Origin: Azospirillum thermophilum
GTDB lineage: Bacteria > Pseudomonadota > Alphaproteobacteria > Azospirillales > Azospirillaceae
NCBI RefSeq assembly: GCF_003130795.1
Contig: NZ_CP029353.1
Span: forward strand, 1,317,501 to 1,381,500
Direction of reading: 5' to 3'
Length of the DNA stretch: 64,000 bases
Shown here: positions 8,819-16,971 of the stretch, piece by piece
Layout: every line of letters starts with the position of its first letter
How positions within the stretch are numbered: the stretch's first letter is position 1
Translations under genes and position numbers: made by a program
Notes under the pieces: model-generated
Database searches by the model: none
The model's input: only the letters and a program-made list of their open reading frames with translations
What the model was told of the DNA's origin: nothing

Positions 8819-8852
8819 ATTGTGCGGCAAATGAGGTCCGCACAACGCGCAC
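8819..8852 (+). promoter_or_regulatory. Proximal 34-bp element of the trpL upstream module
   Basis: ATTGTGCGGC, 11 variable bases, then GCACAACGCGCAC. All 23 fixed bases and the spacing recur on the minus strand at 29142-29109 upstream of the Kef-type gene. It ends 69 bp before the trpL start and lies 63 bp downstream of the distal dyad. Read as an inverted repeat it is ATTGTGC-N14-GCACAAC. Confidence 0.55.
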
Positions 8853-8884
8853 CATCCGGCACGGGAACGGACCCGGCGGACCTG

Positions 8885-8914
8885 CTTGACAAGCGGCAGG
8901 CCCTGTGGCGAAGT
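8885..8914 (+). promoter_or_regulatory. Candidate trpL promoter
   Basis: CTTGAC at 8885-8890, followed by A, matches the alphaproteobacterial -35 consensus. The -10 region about 17 bases on is poor. Placed this way, transcription would begin at or very near the trpL ATG at 8922, giving a leaderless message, as described for rhizobial trpL. Only the -35 is convincing. Confidence 0.4.
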
Positions 8915-8921
8915 CGGGGCC

Positions 8922-8972
8922 ATGACGACGTTTGCGCTCCTCCTGTCGCACCGCTGGTGGTGGCCCGCTTAA
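8922..8972 (+). CDS. trpL: trp leader peptide
   Basis: A 16-residue reading frame, MTTFALLLSHRWWWPA, with three consecutive Trp codons. Ribosome stalling here under Trp shortage is the sensor of transcription attenuation. The stop codon lies inside a hairpin (GGCCCG 8962-8967 with CGGGCC 8974-8979), and a terminator hairpin follows at 9029-9055. This is the layout known for trpE(G) in rhizobia and Azospirillum. No strong Shine-Dalgarno is seen. Confidence 0.88.
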   Translation: MTTFALLLSHRWWWPA

Positions 8973-9028
8973 CCGGGCCGGCCAGGCGATGCGCGTGAGC
9001 GCGATACCGATCGAAGAGACGATCATCA

Positions 9029-9059
9029 GGCCGCCCGGGGGTTCCCGGAGCGGCCTTTT
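9029..9059 (+). terminator. trp attenuator terminator
   Basis: Outer stem GGCCGC (9029-9034) pairs with GCGGCC (9050-9055). An inner CCGGG/CCCGG stem sits inside it, and TTTT follows at 9056-9059. It lies between trpL and trpE(G), about 80 bp before the structural gene start. Confidence 0.85.
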
Positions 9060-9136
9060 CCTTGTGCGGGAAGCGGGGTGTCGGGCGGGGATCTCCAGGC
9101 GGTTCATCCAGGAACGACGAACCGCGGAGCCATTCG

Positions 9137-11332
9137 ATGTTCTCCCCCAGCTTCTTCCTCGCCGATCCCGGGCATCTGGAGCCCCTGACCTTCCGGACCG
9201 CCGGCGGTCTGACCGTGCTGCGGACGGCCGAGCCGCTCGATCCGGCCGATGCGGTGGAACCGCTGATCGACGCGCTCGACAGCCGCCGCGGCCTCCTGCT
9301 GTCGAGCGGGGTCGAGGCGCCCGGCCGCTATCGCCGCTGTGCGCTCGGCTTCGTCGATCCGCCGCTGTCGGTGACCGCCCGCGGGCGGACGGTCCGGATC
9401 GACGCTCTCAACGCGCGGGGTAGGCTGCTCCTGCCGGCGGTGGCCACAGCGATGGAAGCGCTGCCCGCCGCCAGGGCCGTCGAGGTGGCGCCGGCCCGCG
9501 TCTCGGTGCTGGTGCGCAAGCCGGCCCATCCCTTCCCGGAGGAGGAGCGCAGCCGCCAGCCCTCGGTCTTCTCCGTGCTGCGCGGGCTGACCGGGCTGTT
9601 CGGTGCGGAGGCGGATCCGCTGCTTGGGCTGTTCGGCGCCTTCGGCTACGACCTCGCCTTCCAGTTCGAGCCGATCCGGCGGCGGCTGGAGCGGCCGGAC
9701 GACCAGCGCGACCTCGTCCTCTACCTGCCCGACGAACTCGTGGCCGTCGATCCCGCCGCCGGCGTGGCCCGCCGCTTCCGCTACGACTTCGCGGTGGGGG
9801 AGGCGGGCACGGCCGGCCTGCCGCGGGACGGGCGGCCGCACCCCTACCGCCGCGAGACCAACGCTCCGGCCGAGGGAGACCACGCGCCGGGGGAGTATTG
9901 CGCGGTGGTCGAGGCGGCGAAGCAGGCCTTCCGCCGAGGCGACCTGTTCGAGGTGGTGCCCGGCCAGACCTTCGCCGAGCCCTGCGCCGACACGCCCTCG
10001 ACCGTCTTCCGCCGGCTGCGCGCCGCCAACCCGGCCCCCTATGAGGCGCTGGCGAATCTCGGCCGCGGCGAGTTCCTGGTGGCGGCCAGTCCGGAGATGT
10101 ATGTGCGGGTCGGCGGCCGTCGGGTGGAGACCTGTCCGATCTCCGGGACCGTGGCCCGTGGGGCCGACGCGCTGGAGGATGCCGACCGCATCCTGTCCCT
10201 GCTCAACTCCGCCAAGGACCGGGCGGAGCTGACCATGTGCACCGACGTCGACCGCAACGACAAGGCAAGGGTGTGCGAGCCCGGCTCGGTCCGCGTGGTG
10301 GGGCGGCGGATGCTGGAGCTCTACTCCCGCCTGATCCACACGGTGGACCATGTGGAAGGGCGGCTGCGCGAGGGGTTCGATGCGCTGGACGCCTTCCTGA
10401 CCCATACCTGGGCGGTGACGGTGACCGGCGCGCCCAAGCGCTGGGCCATGCAGTTCCTCGAGGATACGGAGAAGTCGGCCCGCCGCTGGTATGGCGGAGC
10501 CTTCGGGCGGATCGGGTTCGACGGCGGCCTGGATACCGGGCTGACGCTGCGCACCATCCGGATGCAGGACGGCGTCGCCTATGTCCGGGCCGGCGCCACC
10601 CTGCTGTCCGACAGCGACCCGCGGGCGGAGGATGCCGAGTGCCGGCTGAAGGCGGCGGCCTTCCTCGGCGCCATCCGGGGCGAGCCGGTGGCCGGCCGTG
10701 CCGTGACCGCACCGCGCGGCGGCCTGGGGCAGCGGGTGCTGCTGGTCGATCATGACGACAGCTTCGTCCATACGCTGGCCGACTATCTGCGCCAGACCGG
10801 GGCGGAGATCACCACCCTGCGCCATGGCCATGCGCGTGCGGCTCTCGCCGCCGACCCGCCGGACCTGCTGGTGCTGTCGCCGGGACCGGGCCGGCCGGCC
10901 GATTTCGACGTGGCCGGGACGATCGACGCCGCGCTGGCGCTCGGCGTGCCGGTGTTCGGGGTCTGTCTCGGGCTGCAAGGCATGGCCGAACGGTTCGGCG
11001 GCAGCCTGGGGCAGCTTCCGGAGCCGGTGCACGGCAAGGCGTCGGAGGTTCGGGTATTGGGCGGTCGGCTGTTTGCCGGTCTGCCGGAGCGTCTGACGGT
11101 CGGCCGTTACCACTCGCTGGTCGCGCGGCGGGAAACGCTGCCGGCCGAACTGCTGGTGACGGCGGAGACGGCGGACGGGCAGGTGATGGCGATCGAGCAT
11201 CGCGCGCTGCCGCTGGCCGCGGTGCAGTTCCACCCGGAGTCGATCCTGACCCTGGAGGGTGGGGTCGGGCTGGCGCTGATCGGGAACGTGATGGCGGGCC
11301 TCGCCGGCCGGCTGCGGGCGGAGGCCGCATGA
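9137..11332 (+). CDS. trpE(G): Anthranilate synthase, fused TrpE-TrpG
   Basis: 731 residues. It converts chorismate and glutamine to anthranilate, the first committed step of tryptophan synthesis. Residues 1 to about 510 are the TrpE domain, with the chorismate-site segments CPISGTVARG and TVTGAPKRWAMQ. After a linker, residues about 535-725 form the TrpG glutamine amidotransferase with nucleophile Cys610 (GVCLGLQG), His699 and Glu701 (QFHPES). The fused form and this length match rhizobial and Azospirillum TrpE(G). ATG 9137 is chosen because homologues begin here; the frame to 9062 would run into the attenuator. Controlled by trpL attenuation. Confidence 0.96.
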   Translation: MFSPSFFLADPGHLEPLTFRTAGGLTVLRTAEPLDPADAVEPLIDALDSRRGLLLSSGVEAPGRYRRCALGFVDPPLSVTARGRTVRIDALNARGRLLLPAVATAMEALPAARAVEVAPARVSVLVRKPAHPFPEEERSRQPSVFSVLRGLTGLFGAEADPLLGLFGAFGYDLAFQFEPIRRRLERPDDQRDLVLYLPDELVAVDPAAGVARRFRYDFAVGEAGTAGLPRDGRPHPYRRETNAPAEGDHAPGEYCAVVEAAKQAFRRGDLFEVVPGQTFAEPCADTPSTVFRRLRAANPAPYEALANLGRGEFLVAASPEMYVRVGGRRVETCPISGTVARGADALEDADRILSLLNSAKDRAELTMCTDVDRNDKARVCEPGSVRVVGRRMLELYSRLIHTVDHVEGRLREGFDALDAFLTHTWAVTVTGAPKRWAMQFLEDTEKSARRWYGGAFGRIGFDGGLDTGLTLRTIRMQDGVAYVRAGATLLSDSDPRAEDAECRLKAAAFLGAIRGEPVAGRAVTAPRGGLGQRVLLVDHDDSFVHTLADYLRQTGAEITTLRHGHARAALAADPPDLLVLSPGPGRPADFDVAGTIDAALALGVPVFGVCLGLQGMAERFGGSLGQLPEPVHGKASEVRVLGGRLFAGLPERLTVGRYHSLVARRETLPAELLVTAETADGQVMAIEHRALPLAAVQFHPESILTLEGGVGLALIGNVMAGLAGRLRAEAA

Positions 11333-11340
11333 GGTGGCAG

Positions 11341-11372
11341 AAAAGGGCGTCCGGCAGCGATGCCGGACGCCC
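11341..11372 (-). terminator. Rho-independent terminator after gapR
   Basis: A perfect 12-pair stem, GGGCGTCCGGCA / TGCCGGACGCCC (11345-11356, 11361-11372), has a four-base loop. On the minus strand it is followed by TTTT (11344-11341), so it ends the gapR transcript. It also lies just past the trpE(G) stop, but lacks a T tract in that direction. Confidence 0.85.
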
Positions 11373-11389
11373 CCTGGAGGCGGCGGAGC

Positions 11390-11638
11390 CTACTCCGCCA
11401 TCCCCAGCGCTTCCTTGTAGAGGTCGAGCAGGGCCTCCTGCTCCTGGCGGTCGGCCTTGTCCATCTTCCGCAGGCGGATGATCTGGCGGATGATCTTGGT
11501 GTCGAACCCGGTGCCCTTGGCCTCGGCGTAGACTTCCTTGATGTCCTCCTGCAGGCCGCGCTTCTCCTCCTCCAGGCGCTCGATGCGCTCCACGAAGGAT
11601 TTCAGTCGATCCGCCGCAATGCCGCCGACGTCGGACAT
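11390..11638 (-). CDS. gapR: GapR-like nucleoid protein (DUF2312/UPF0335)
   Basis: 82 residues, nearly all helical, with the family core RLKSFVERIERLEEEK and GFDTKIIRQIIRLRKMD. The Caulobacter homologue GapR binds overtwisted AT-rich DNA ahead of replication and transcription and supports topoisomerase activity. Length and sequence are typical. The start at 11638 is the family start. An ISAs1-type element is inserted 97 bp upstream (11736), which may have changed its promoter. Confidence 0.92.
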   Translation of the reverse strand: MSDVGGIAADRLKSFVERIERLEEEKRGLQEDIKEVYAEAKGTGFDTKIIRQIIRLRKMDKADRQEQEALLDLYKEALGMAE

Positions 11639-11735
11639 GATCGGGTACCTCACTCGAATTTTCGGGATATCGGGAAATCGGGGGCGGACGATATCCGGCC
11701 GAGCGGGGCCCTGACAAGTGCCGCCTGCCCGGCGG

Positions 11736-12950
11736 CCACGGCTATCGCATTTGAGCGAGGATTGAACGGGCGTAGTCGTCGGACCATCCGGCGCGCTTGC
11801 GTCTGGCGCGGATGGAGTCGTCGTTTTTCGCGGCGCGCACGACGTTGAGGGCGAGCTTTCGCAGGATGGCGAGGTTTTCGGGGCCATGGTCCTTGCGGTT
11901 GCGGGCGCGGTCCTCGTCAAAGCTGGTGTCGAGCACCCAATGGACGGCGGCCTCGATGCTCCAATGGGCGCGCACGGCGCGGGCCAGGGCTTTGGCATCC
12001 AGTCGAGCGGAGGAGAGATAGAGGGTGCGGGTGGTCGTCGTGCGCTGGTCGGCCGCGGTGACGGTGCGCTCGATCAGGCCCAGGGTCTTCAGGCCCGGCA
12101 GGGCGGCCTCGTCGGGAAAGCGGCGGTCGGAGGCCAGCCACGCCACCTCCGGGCTGGTCCAGTGCCGGCGAACCTCGATGCGGCCGTGATCGGCGTCGGT
12201 GGTGACGTGGGCGTCGCCCAACGCCGCCGCCGGGTCGGCGAAGTAGCGCTCCACCTCGGCCCGCAGCGCCGGGCGGTTGTCCTTGAGCGGGAACAGCCAG
12301 TCGCCACCCCGCTCCAGAATGGTCTGCGCGGTCTGCGCCTGACAATGAAGGGCGTCGCCGGTGACCAGCACGCCGTTGAGGTCGAACAGTTCCAGCAACG
12401 CCCGCGCCGCGGTGATCTCGTTCTCGCCCGCCGCCACCGCCCGCTGCCCCACCACCATCCGGGCGCCGGAGGCAAACGCGGTGACGACATGCAGGGCCGA
12501 GCGGCCGGCGGCCCGATCGAAGGAGCCGCGCAGCGTCTTGCCGTCGATCGCCAGCACTCCGGCGCCATCCTCGCCCAACTGGCCGAGAAATTGCTCAAAG
12601 CAGCGCGCGAGCGCCGCCGGGTCCAGCAAGCGGAAGATGCGTGAGAAGGTGTCGTGGCTGGGCAACCCGCCCGCCAGTTCCAGAAACTCCGCGAACAGCG
12701 CCCGCCGGTCGCGGGCGAACAGGGCGAAGTCCACGCAGCTTTCCGCCCCGCAGATCGATGCCGTCAGCGCGATGGTCAGCACCTCCAGCAGGTCGTGACG
12801 ACGGGCATTGCCCGTTCGCGGATCGGGTAGCCCTTGAAAGGAAATGCGAAACACACCGGCCATCGACACAGTTCCTCTGCCTTGGGCCGATAGTCAGAAT
12901 CCATTTCCACCCACGACGCTACTCCTCTTTTTCAAATGCGATTCCCGTGG
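11736..12950 (-). mobile_element. Second ISAs1-family insertion sequence, intact, 1215 bp
   Basis: Ends are an imperfect inverted repeat: CCACGGCTATCGCATTTGA on the left and, as reverse complement of the right end, CCACGGGAATCGCATTTGA. A perfect 8-bp target duplication CCCGGCGG flanks it (11728-11735 and 12951-12958). Its ends and transposase differ from the element at 7325-8656, so the two are separate insertions. It splits the gap between gapR and pntAA. Confidence 0.93.
11742..12863 (-). CDS. ISAs1-family transposase
   Basis: About 373 residues, a DDE transposase with Asp in GVLAIDGKTLRGSFD, Asp in LVTGDALHCQAQT and Glu in HWSIEAAVHWVLDTSFDED. Start is the ATG at 12863 with GAGGAA ten bases upstream; a GTG at 12869 is also possible. 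The stop lies six bases inside the left end of the element. It shares the family fold with the other transposase here but is clearly a different lineage. Confidence 0.94.
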   Translation of the reverse strand: MAGVFRISFQGLPDPRTGNARRHDLLEVLTIALTASICGAESCVDFALFARDRRALFAEFLELAGGLPSHDTFSRIFRLLDPAALARCFEQFLGQLGEDGAGVLAIDGKTLRGSFDRAAGRSALHVVTAFASGARMVVGQRAVAAGENEITAARALLELFDLNGVLVTGDALHCQAQTAQTILERGGDWLFPLKDNRPALRAEVERYFADPAAALGDAHVTTDADHGRIEVRRHWTSPEVAWLASDRRFPDEAALPGLKTLGLIERTVTAADQRTTTTRTLYLSSARLDAKALARAVRAHWSIEAAVHWVLDTSFDEDRARNRKDHGPENLAILRKLALNVVRAAKNDDSIRARRKRAGWSDDYARSILAQMR

Positions 12951-13271
12951 CCCGGCGGCCGGCGCGGGGCAGGTAGCTGGGCGCTGCGGCCAACTGTCGC
13001 GCAAGGAGGCGGAAAGCGGACTTGACAGAGGGTGGGTTCCGAAATGCCGCGGTTGTCGGAGATTTCACAACAATCCTGCTGCAATTGCCAGCTCGAACAT
13101 GGCTTTGTTGCGACGCGAAGGAGAGGCTGGTAGTACCATCAACCTGTGTGGCTTCACAAAGCCGCTCAAATCCGGCATGTATGCCGGTCGTCGTGGCGGA
13201 GCGCCGCAAAGACGGCCTGGGGATTTGGCCGTTGCGGGGCGTTGTGCCCTTTTGAGGCAGGGGAGTGGAAA
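12951..13271. other. Intergenic region upstream of pntAA
   Basis: 321 bp between the second insertion sequence and pntAA, with no convincing gene. It starts with the 8-bp target duplication. A CTTGACA at 13021-13027 could be a -35 box, but no good -10 follows at the usual distance. A GGGGAG Shine-Dalgarno precedes pntAA. Before the insertion this was part of a divergent gapR/pntAA gap of about 400 bp. Confidence 0.5.
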
Positions 13272-14423
13272 ATGAAGGTCGCCGTACCCAAGGAGCGACG
13301 CGCGGGAGAACTCCGCGTAGCGGCGTCTCCCGAAACGGTGAAGAAGCTGAAGGGGCTCGGACTCGACGTCGTGGTGGAACAGGGAGCCGGCCTCGGCTCC
13401 AGCATCACCGACGCGGCTTTCGAGGCCGCCGGCGCTTCCATCGTGGCCGATCCCGCGGCGCTGCTGCGGGACGCCGACATCGTGCTGAAAGTACAGCGTC
13501 CGCTCGCTTCGGGGGAAGGTGAGCTGGACGAGCTGTCGCTGATGAAGCGCGGAGCGCTGCTGTTCGCCATCCTGAATCCGTACAACAGCCGCGACCTGGT
13601 GAAGGCCTATGCCGACGCCGGCGTCAACGCCTTCGCCATGGAATTCATGCCGCGCATCACGCGCGCCCAGGTGATGGACGTGCTGTCGAGCCAGGCGAAC
13701 CTCGCCGGCTACAAGGCGGTGGTGGATGCCGCCGGCGAGTATGGCCGCGCCTTCCCGATGATGATGACCGCCGCCGGCACCGTTCCGCCGGCGCGCGCCT
13801 TCATCATGGGCGTCGGCGTCGCCGGCCTGCAGGCCATCGCGACCGCCAAGCGCCTCGGTGCCATCGTGTCGGCCACCGACGTGCGTCCGGCGGTGAAGGA
13901 GCAGGTGCAGTCGCTCGGCGGCACCTTCGTCGCCGTCGAGAACGAGGAGTTCAAGCAGGCCGAGACGGCCGGCGGTTACGCCAAGGAGATGTCCGACGAC
14001 TACAAGCGCCAGCAGGCCGCGCTGGTCGCCGAGCATATCAAGAAGCAGGACATCGTCATCACCACCGCGCTGATCCCCGGCCGCAAGGCGCCGATCCTGG
14101 TGACGCGCGAGCATGTCGCCTCGATGAAGCCCGGGTCGGTCATCGTCGACCTGGCGGTCGAGCAGGGCGGCAACGTCGAGGGGGCGGAACTGGGCAAGGT
14201 CGTCACCACCACGAATGGGGTGAAGATCGTCGGTCACGCCAACTACCCGAGCCGCATCGCCGAGTCCGCCTCGCTGCTCTATGCCAAGAACCTGCTGGCC
14301 CTGCTGCAGGTGCTGCACGACAAGGAGGCCAAGGGCATCCTGGTCAACTGGGACGACGAGATCGTGAAGGCCATCGCGCTGACCCGCGACGGCGCGGTCG
14401 TCCATCCCGCCTTCGCCGGCTGA
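13272..14423 (+). CDS. pntAA: NAD(P) transhydrogenase subunit alpha-1 (NAD-binding)
   Basis: 383 residues. Soluble domain I of the proton-translocating transhydrogenase, which moves hydride from NADH to NADP+ using the proton gradient. The start [13 protein letters not shown] is typical; the longer frame to 13146 has unrelated sequence. Visible segments include [26 protein letters not shown] and the Rossmann motif [18 protein letters not shown]. Length matches the separate PntAA of Rhodospirillum rubrum. First of three genes with short gaps. Confidence 0.97.
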   Translation: MKVAVPKERRAGELRVAASPETVKKLKGLGLDVVVEQGAGLGSSITDAAFEAAGASIVADPAALLRDADIVLKVQRPLASGEGELDELSLMKRGALLFAILNPYNSRDLVKAYADAGVNAFAMEFMPRITRAQVMDVLSSQANLAGYKAVVDAAGEYGRAFPMMMTAAGTVPPARAFIMGVGVAGLQAIATAKRLGAIVSATDVRPAVKEQVQSLGGTFVAVENEEFKQAETAGGYAKEMSDDYKRQQAALVAEHIKKQDIVITTALIPGRKAPILVTREHVASMKPGSVIVDLAVEQGGNVEGAELGKVVTTTNGVKIVGHANYPSRIAESASLLYAKNLLALLQVLHDKEAKGILVNWDDEIVKAIALTRDGAVVHPAFAG

Positions 14424-14446
14424 GCGGCCTCGAGGAGATCTCCTTC

Positions 14447-14866
14447 ATGGATCAGACCCAAGTTTCCGCCCAGATCAACGATCTGATGGCGAAGGTTCAA
14501 GTGCTGAAGCAGCAGGCGGACGCCGTCACGGCGCAGCTTGCCGCCCACGCCCAGCCGGTCGCCGACGCGGCCGGCGGCCATGGCAGCTTCTTCATCACCG
14601 GCCTGACCGTCTTCGTCCTGGCCTGCTTCGTCGGCTATTACGTGGTCTGGCGCGTGACGCCGGCTCTCCACTCGCCGCTGATGGCGGTCACCAACGCGGT
14701 GTCCTCGGTCATCATCGTCGGCGCCTTGATCGCGGCGGGTCCGGCCGACTTCGGCTTTTCCAAGATGATGGGCTTCCTCGCCGTCATCCTGGCCAGCGTC
14801 AACATCTTCGGCGGCTTCCTGGTCACCCAGCGCATGCTGAGCATGTTCAAGAAGAAGGGCAAGTAA
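14447..14866 (+). CDS. pntAB: NAD(P) transhydrogenase subunit alpha-2 (membrane)
   Basis: 139 residues. The small membrane part of the alpha subunit, as in the three-polypeptide Rhodospirillum enzyme. A polar N-terminal 45 residues is followed by three or four hydrophobic helices (about 48-67, 78-98, 105-125) and a lysine-rich end. GAGGAG precedes the ATG. It lies 23 bp after pntAA and 4 bp before pntB. Confidence 0.95.
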   Translation: MDQTQVSAQINDLMAKVQVLKQQADAVTAQLAAHAQPVADAAGGHGSFFITGLTVFVLACFVGYYVVWRVTPALHSPLMAVTNAVSSVIIVGALIAAGPADFGFSKMMGFLAVILASVNIFGGFLVTQRMLSMFKKKGK

Positions 14867-14870
14867 ACCC

Positions 14871-16268
14871 ATGGAAACGCTGTCCGCCCTTCTCTATCTG
14901 GTCGCCTCGATCTGCTTCATCATGGCGTTGAGGGGCCTGTCCTCGCCCGAGACCTCGCGTCAGGGCAACATCTACGGCATGGTCGGCATGACCATCGCCA
15001 TCGTCACCACGCTGGCCTCGCCCTTCGTCCAGTCCTACTGGATGATCGTGCTGGGCATCGCGATCGGCGGCGCCATCGGCTATGTCGTGGCGAAGAAGAT
15101 CGAGATGACGGCCCTGCCGCAGCTCGTCGCCGCCTTCCACTCGCTGGTCGGTCTGGCCGCCGTGTTCGTGGCGCTGGCCGCCTTCTACTCGCCGGAGGCC
15201 TACGGCATTGGCGTGCGGGGAGCCATCGCCAAGGGCTCGCTGGTCGAAATGGCGCTGGGAACCGCCATCGGCGCGATCACCTTCACCGGCTCGATCGTCG
15301 CCTTCGCCAAGCTGCAGGGACTGGTGACCGGCAAGCCGCTGGTCTTCCCGATGCAGCACCCGCTGAACGCCGCGCTCGGCGTGCTGACGGTGCTGCTGAT
15401 CATCTGGCTGGTACAGTCGAACTCGGCCGCCGCCATGTGGCTGATCATCCTGGTGGCGCTGGCGCTGGGTTTCCTGCTGATCCTGCCGATCGGCGGCGCC
15501 GACATGCCGGTCGTCATCTCCATGCTGAACAGCTATTCCGGCTGGGCGGCCTGCGGCATCGGCTTCACGCTGCAGAACAACCTGCTGATCATCACGGGCG
15601 CCCTTGTGGGCTCCTCGGGTGCGATCCTGTCCTACATCATGTGCAAGGGCATGAACCGCTCGATCTTCAACGTGATCCTCGGCGGCTTCGGCGGCGAGGG
15701 TGCGGCCGCCGCCGCCGGCGGTGGCGGCGGTCCGAAGGGTTCGGTGAAGGCCGGCTCGCCCGAGGACGCCGCCTACATCATGAAGAACGCCCAGTCGGTG
15801 ATCATCGTCCCCGGCTACGGCATGGCGGTCGCCCAGGCGCAGCACGCGCTGCGCGAGATGGCCGACCACCTGAAGAAGGAAGGGGTGGAGGTCAAGTACG
15901 CCATCCATCCCGTTGCCGGCCGCATGCCGGGCCACATGAACGTGCTGCTGGCGGAAGCCAACGTGCCGTATGACGAGGTGTTCGAGCTGGAGGACATCAA
16001 CCGCGACTTCGGCACCGCCGACGTGGCCTTCGTCATCGGCGCCAACGACGTGACCAACCCTGCGGCCAAGACCGACCCCGCCTCGCCGATCTACGGCATG
16101 CCGATCCTGGACGTCGAGAAGGCGAAGACGGTGTTCTTCATCAAGCGCTCCATGGCCTCGGGCTATGCCGGCGTCGAGAACGAGCTGTTCTTCCGCCCGA
16201 ACACCATGATGCTGTTCGGCGACGCCAAGAAGGTCACCGAAGAGGTGGTGAAGGCCATGGAGGCCTGA
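14871..16268 (+). CDS. pntB: NAD(P) transhydrogenase subunit beta
   Basis: 465 residues. The N-terminal half is a bundle of about nine membrane helices that forms the proton path with PntAB. A Gly-rich linker (about 275-290) leads to the NADP-binding domain III, with the Rossmann motif PGYGMAVAQAQ and the segment HPVAGRMPGHMNVLLAEA. Last gene of the pnt operon; a terminator follows 28 bp later. Confidence 0.97.
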   Translation: METLSALLYLVASICFIMALRGLSSPETSRQGNIYGMVGMTIAIVTTLASPFVQSYWMIVLGIAIGGAIGYVVAKKIEMTALPQLVAAFHSLVGLAAVFVALAAFYSPEAYGIGVRGAIAKGSLVEMALGTAIGAITFTGSIVAFAKLQGLVTGKPLVFPMQHPLNAALGVLTVLLIIWLVQSNSAAAMWLIILVALALGFLLILPIGGADMPVVISMLNSYSGWAACGIGFTLQNNLLIITGALVGSSGAILSYIMCKGMNRSIFNVILGGFGGEGAAAAAGGGGGPKGSVKAGSPEDAAYIMKNAQSVIIVPGYGMAVAQAQHALREMADHLKKEGVEVKYAIHPVAGRMPGHMNVLLAEANVPYDEVFELEDINRDFGTADVAFVIGANDVTNPAAKTDPASPIYGMPILDVEKAKTVFFIKRSMASGYAGVENELFFRPNTMMLFGDAKKVTEEVVKAMEA

Positions 16269-16295
16269 TCCTCCCGGCCCAGCTTATACGCGCTG

Positions 16296-16333
16296 AACCC
16301 GCCGACTCCCCGGGGCCGGCGGGTTTCTTTTTT
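16296..16333 (+). terminator. Rho-independent terminator after pntB
   Basis: AACCCGCCG (16296-16304) pairs with CGGCGGGTT (16317-16325), followed by a T-rich tail (TCTTTTTT). It closes the pnt operon. Confidence 0.9.
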
Positions 16334-16394
16334 GCCCCGGCCGGTGGCGCGCTACAGTGGGCGCCCTTGAGGCCCAACGCAGGAATCCGCCGTC

Positions 16395-16682
16395 ATGCCC
16401 GCCTACGTCATCGTCGATGCCAAGGTCACCGATCCCGTCGCCTATGAGGCCTACAAGTCGCTGAGCCCGGCGGCGATTGCCGCCTACAACGGGCGCTTCC
16501 TCAGCCGGGGAGGGGCGACGGAGGTGCTGGAGGGTGATTGGCAGCCGAACCGCATCGTCGTGGTGGAGTTCCCCGACATGGCCGCCGCCAGGGCCTTCTA
16601 CGACAGCCCGCAGTACCTCGCGGCACGGGAAGCGCGCAAGGACGCCGCCGAGTTCCGCATGATCGTGGTGGAGGGGCTGTAG
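16395..16682 (+). CDS. DUF1330 protein
   Basis: 95 residues of the small dimeric alpha-beta barrel family DUF1330. Recognised by the start PAYVIVDAKVTDPVAYEAYK and the segment VVVEFPDMAAARAFYDSPQY. The biochemical role of the family is not established. It stands alone after the pnt terminator. Confidence 0.88.
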   Translation: MPAYVIVDAKVTDPVAYEAYKSLSPAAIAAYNGRFLSRGGATEVLEGDWQPNRIVVVEFPDMAAARAFYDSPQYLAAREARKDAAEFRMIVVEGL

Positions 16683-16809
16683 CCGGCCGGCTCCCGCCGC
16701 TGAACCCCGCTGTTACCATCCGTTACACAAGGCCCGACTCCGGGACACATGTCCGCAACAGCCCGGCGCTATTCCGGACGTGTCGACCAATCAACAGAGA
16801 GTTCGGGCC

Positions 16810-16962
16810 ATGGAACAGTGGGAAAAGGCGGTCGAGGAGCCATACCCCGACGATCGGATCGAAGGCCAGTTGAACTGGTGGACGCGGGTGGCCTGCGGGC
16901 TGCTGCTGGTCGGGATGTGGCTGTGCGCCGCGTCGATCTACCTGATGGTCCGCCAGGCGTGA
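16810..16962 (+). CDS. Small single-pass membrane protein
   Basis: 50 residues. An acidic N-terminus (EEPYPDDRIEGQLNWW) is followed by one hydrophobic helix (about 26-46). No family recognised. An in-frame GTG at 16780 would add ten residues; neither start has a strong Shine-Dalgarno. Convergent with panB, 9 bp apart. Coding status is likely but not certain. Confidence 0.5.
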   Translation: MEQWEKAVEEPYPDDRIEGQLNWWTRVACGLLLVGMWLCAASIYLMVRQA

Positions 16963-16971
16963 CGGCCGGCC

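Noticed and set aside
7325..12950. Composite transposon carrying trpE(G) and gapR between two insertion sequences
   Set aside because: The two elements have different ends, different transposases and each its own target duplication, so they inserted independently.
13021..13050. Strong sigma-70 promoter for pntAA from CTTGACA
   Set aside because: No acceptable -10 hexamer lies 16-18 bases downstream; kept only as a remark.
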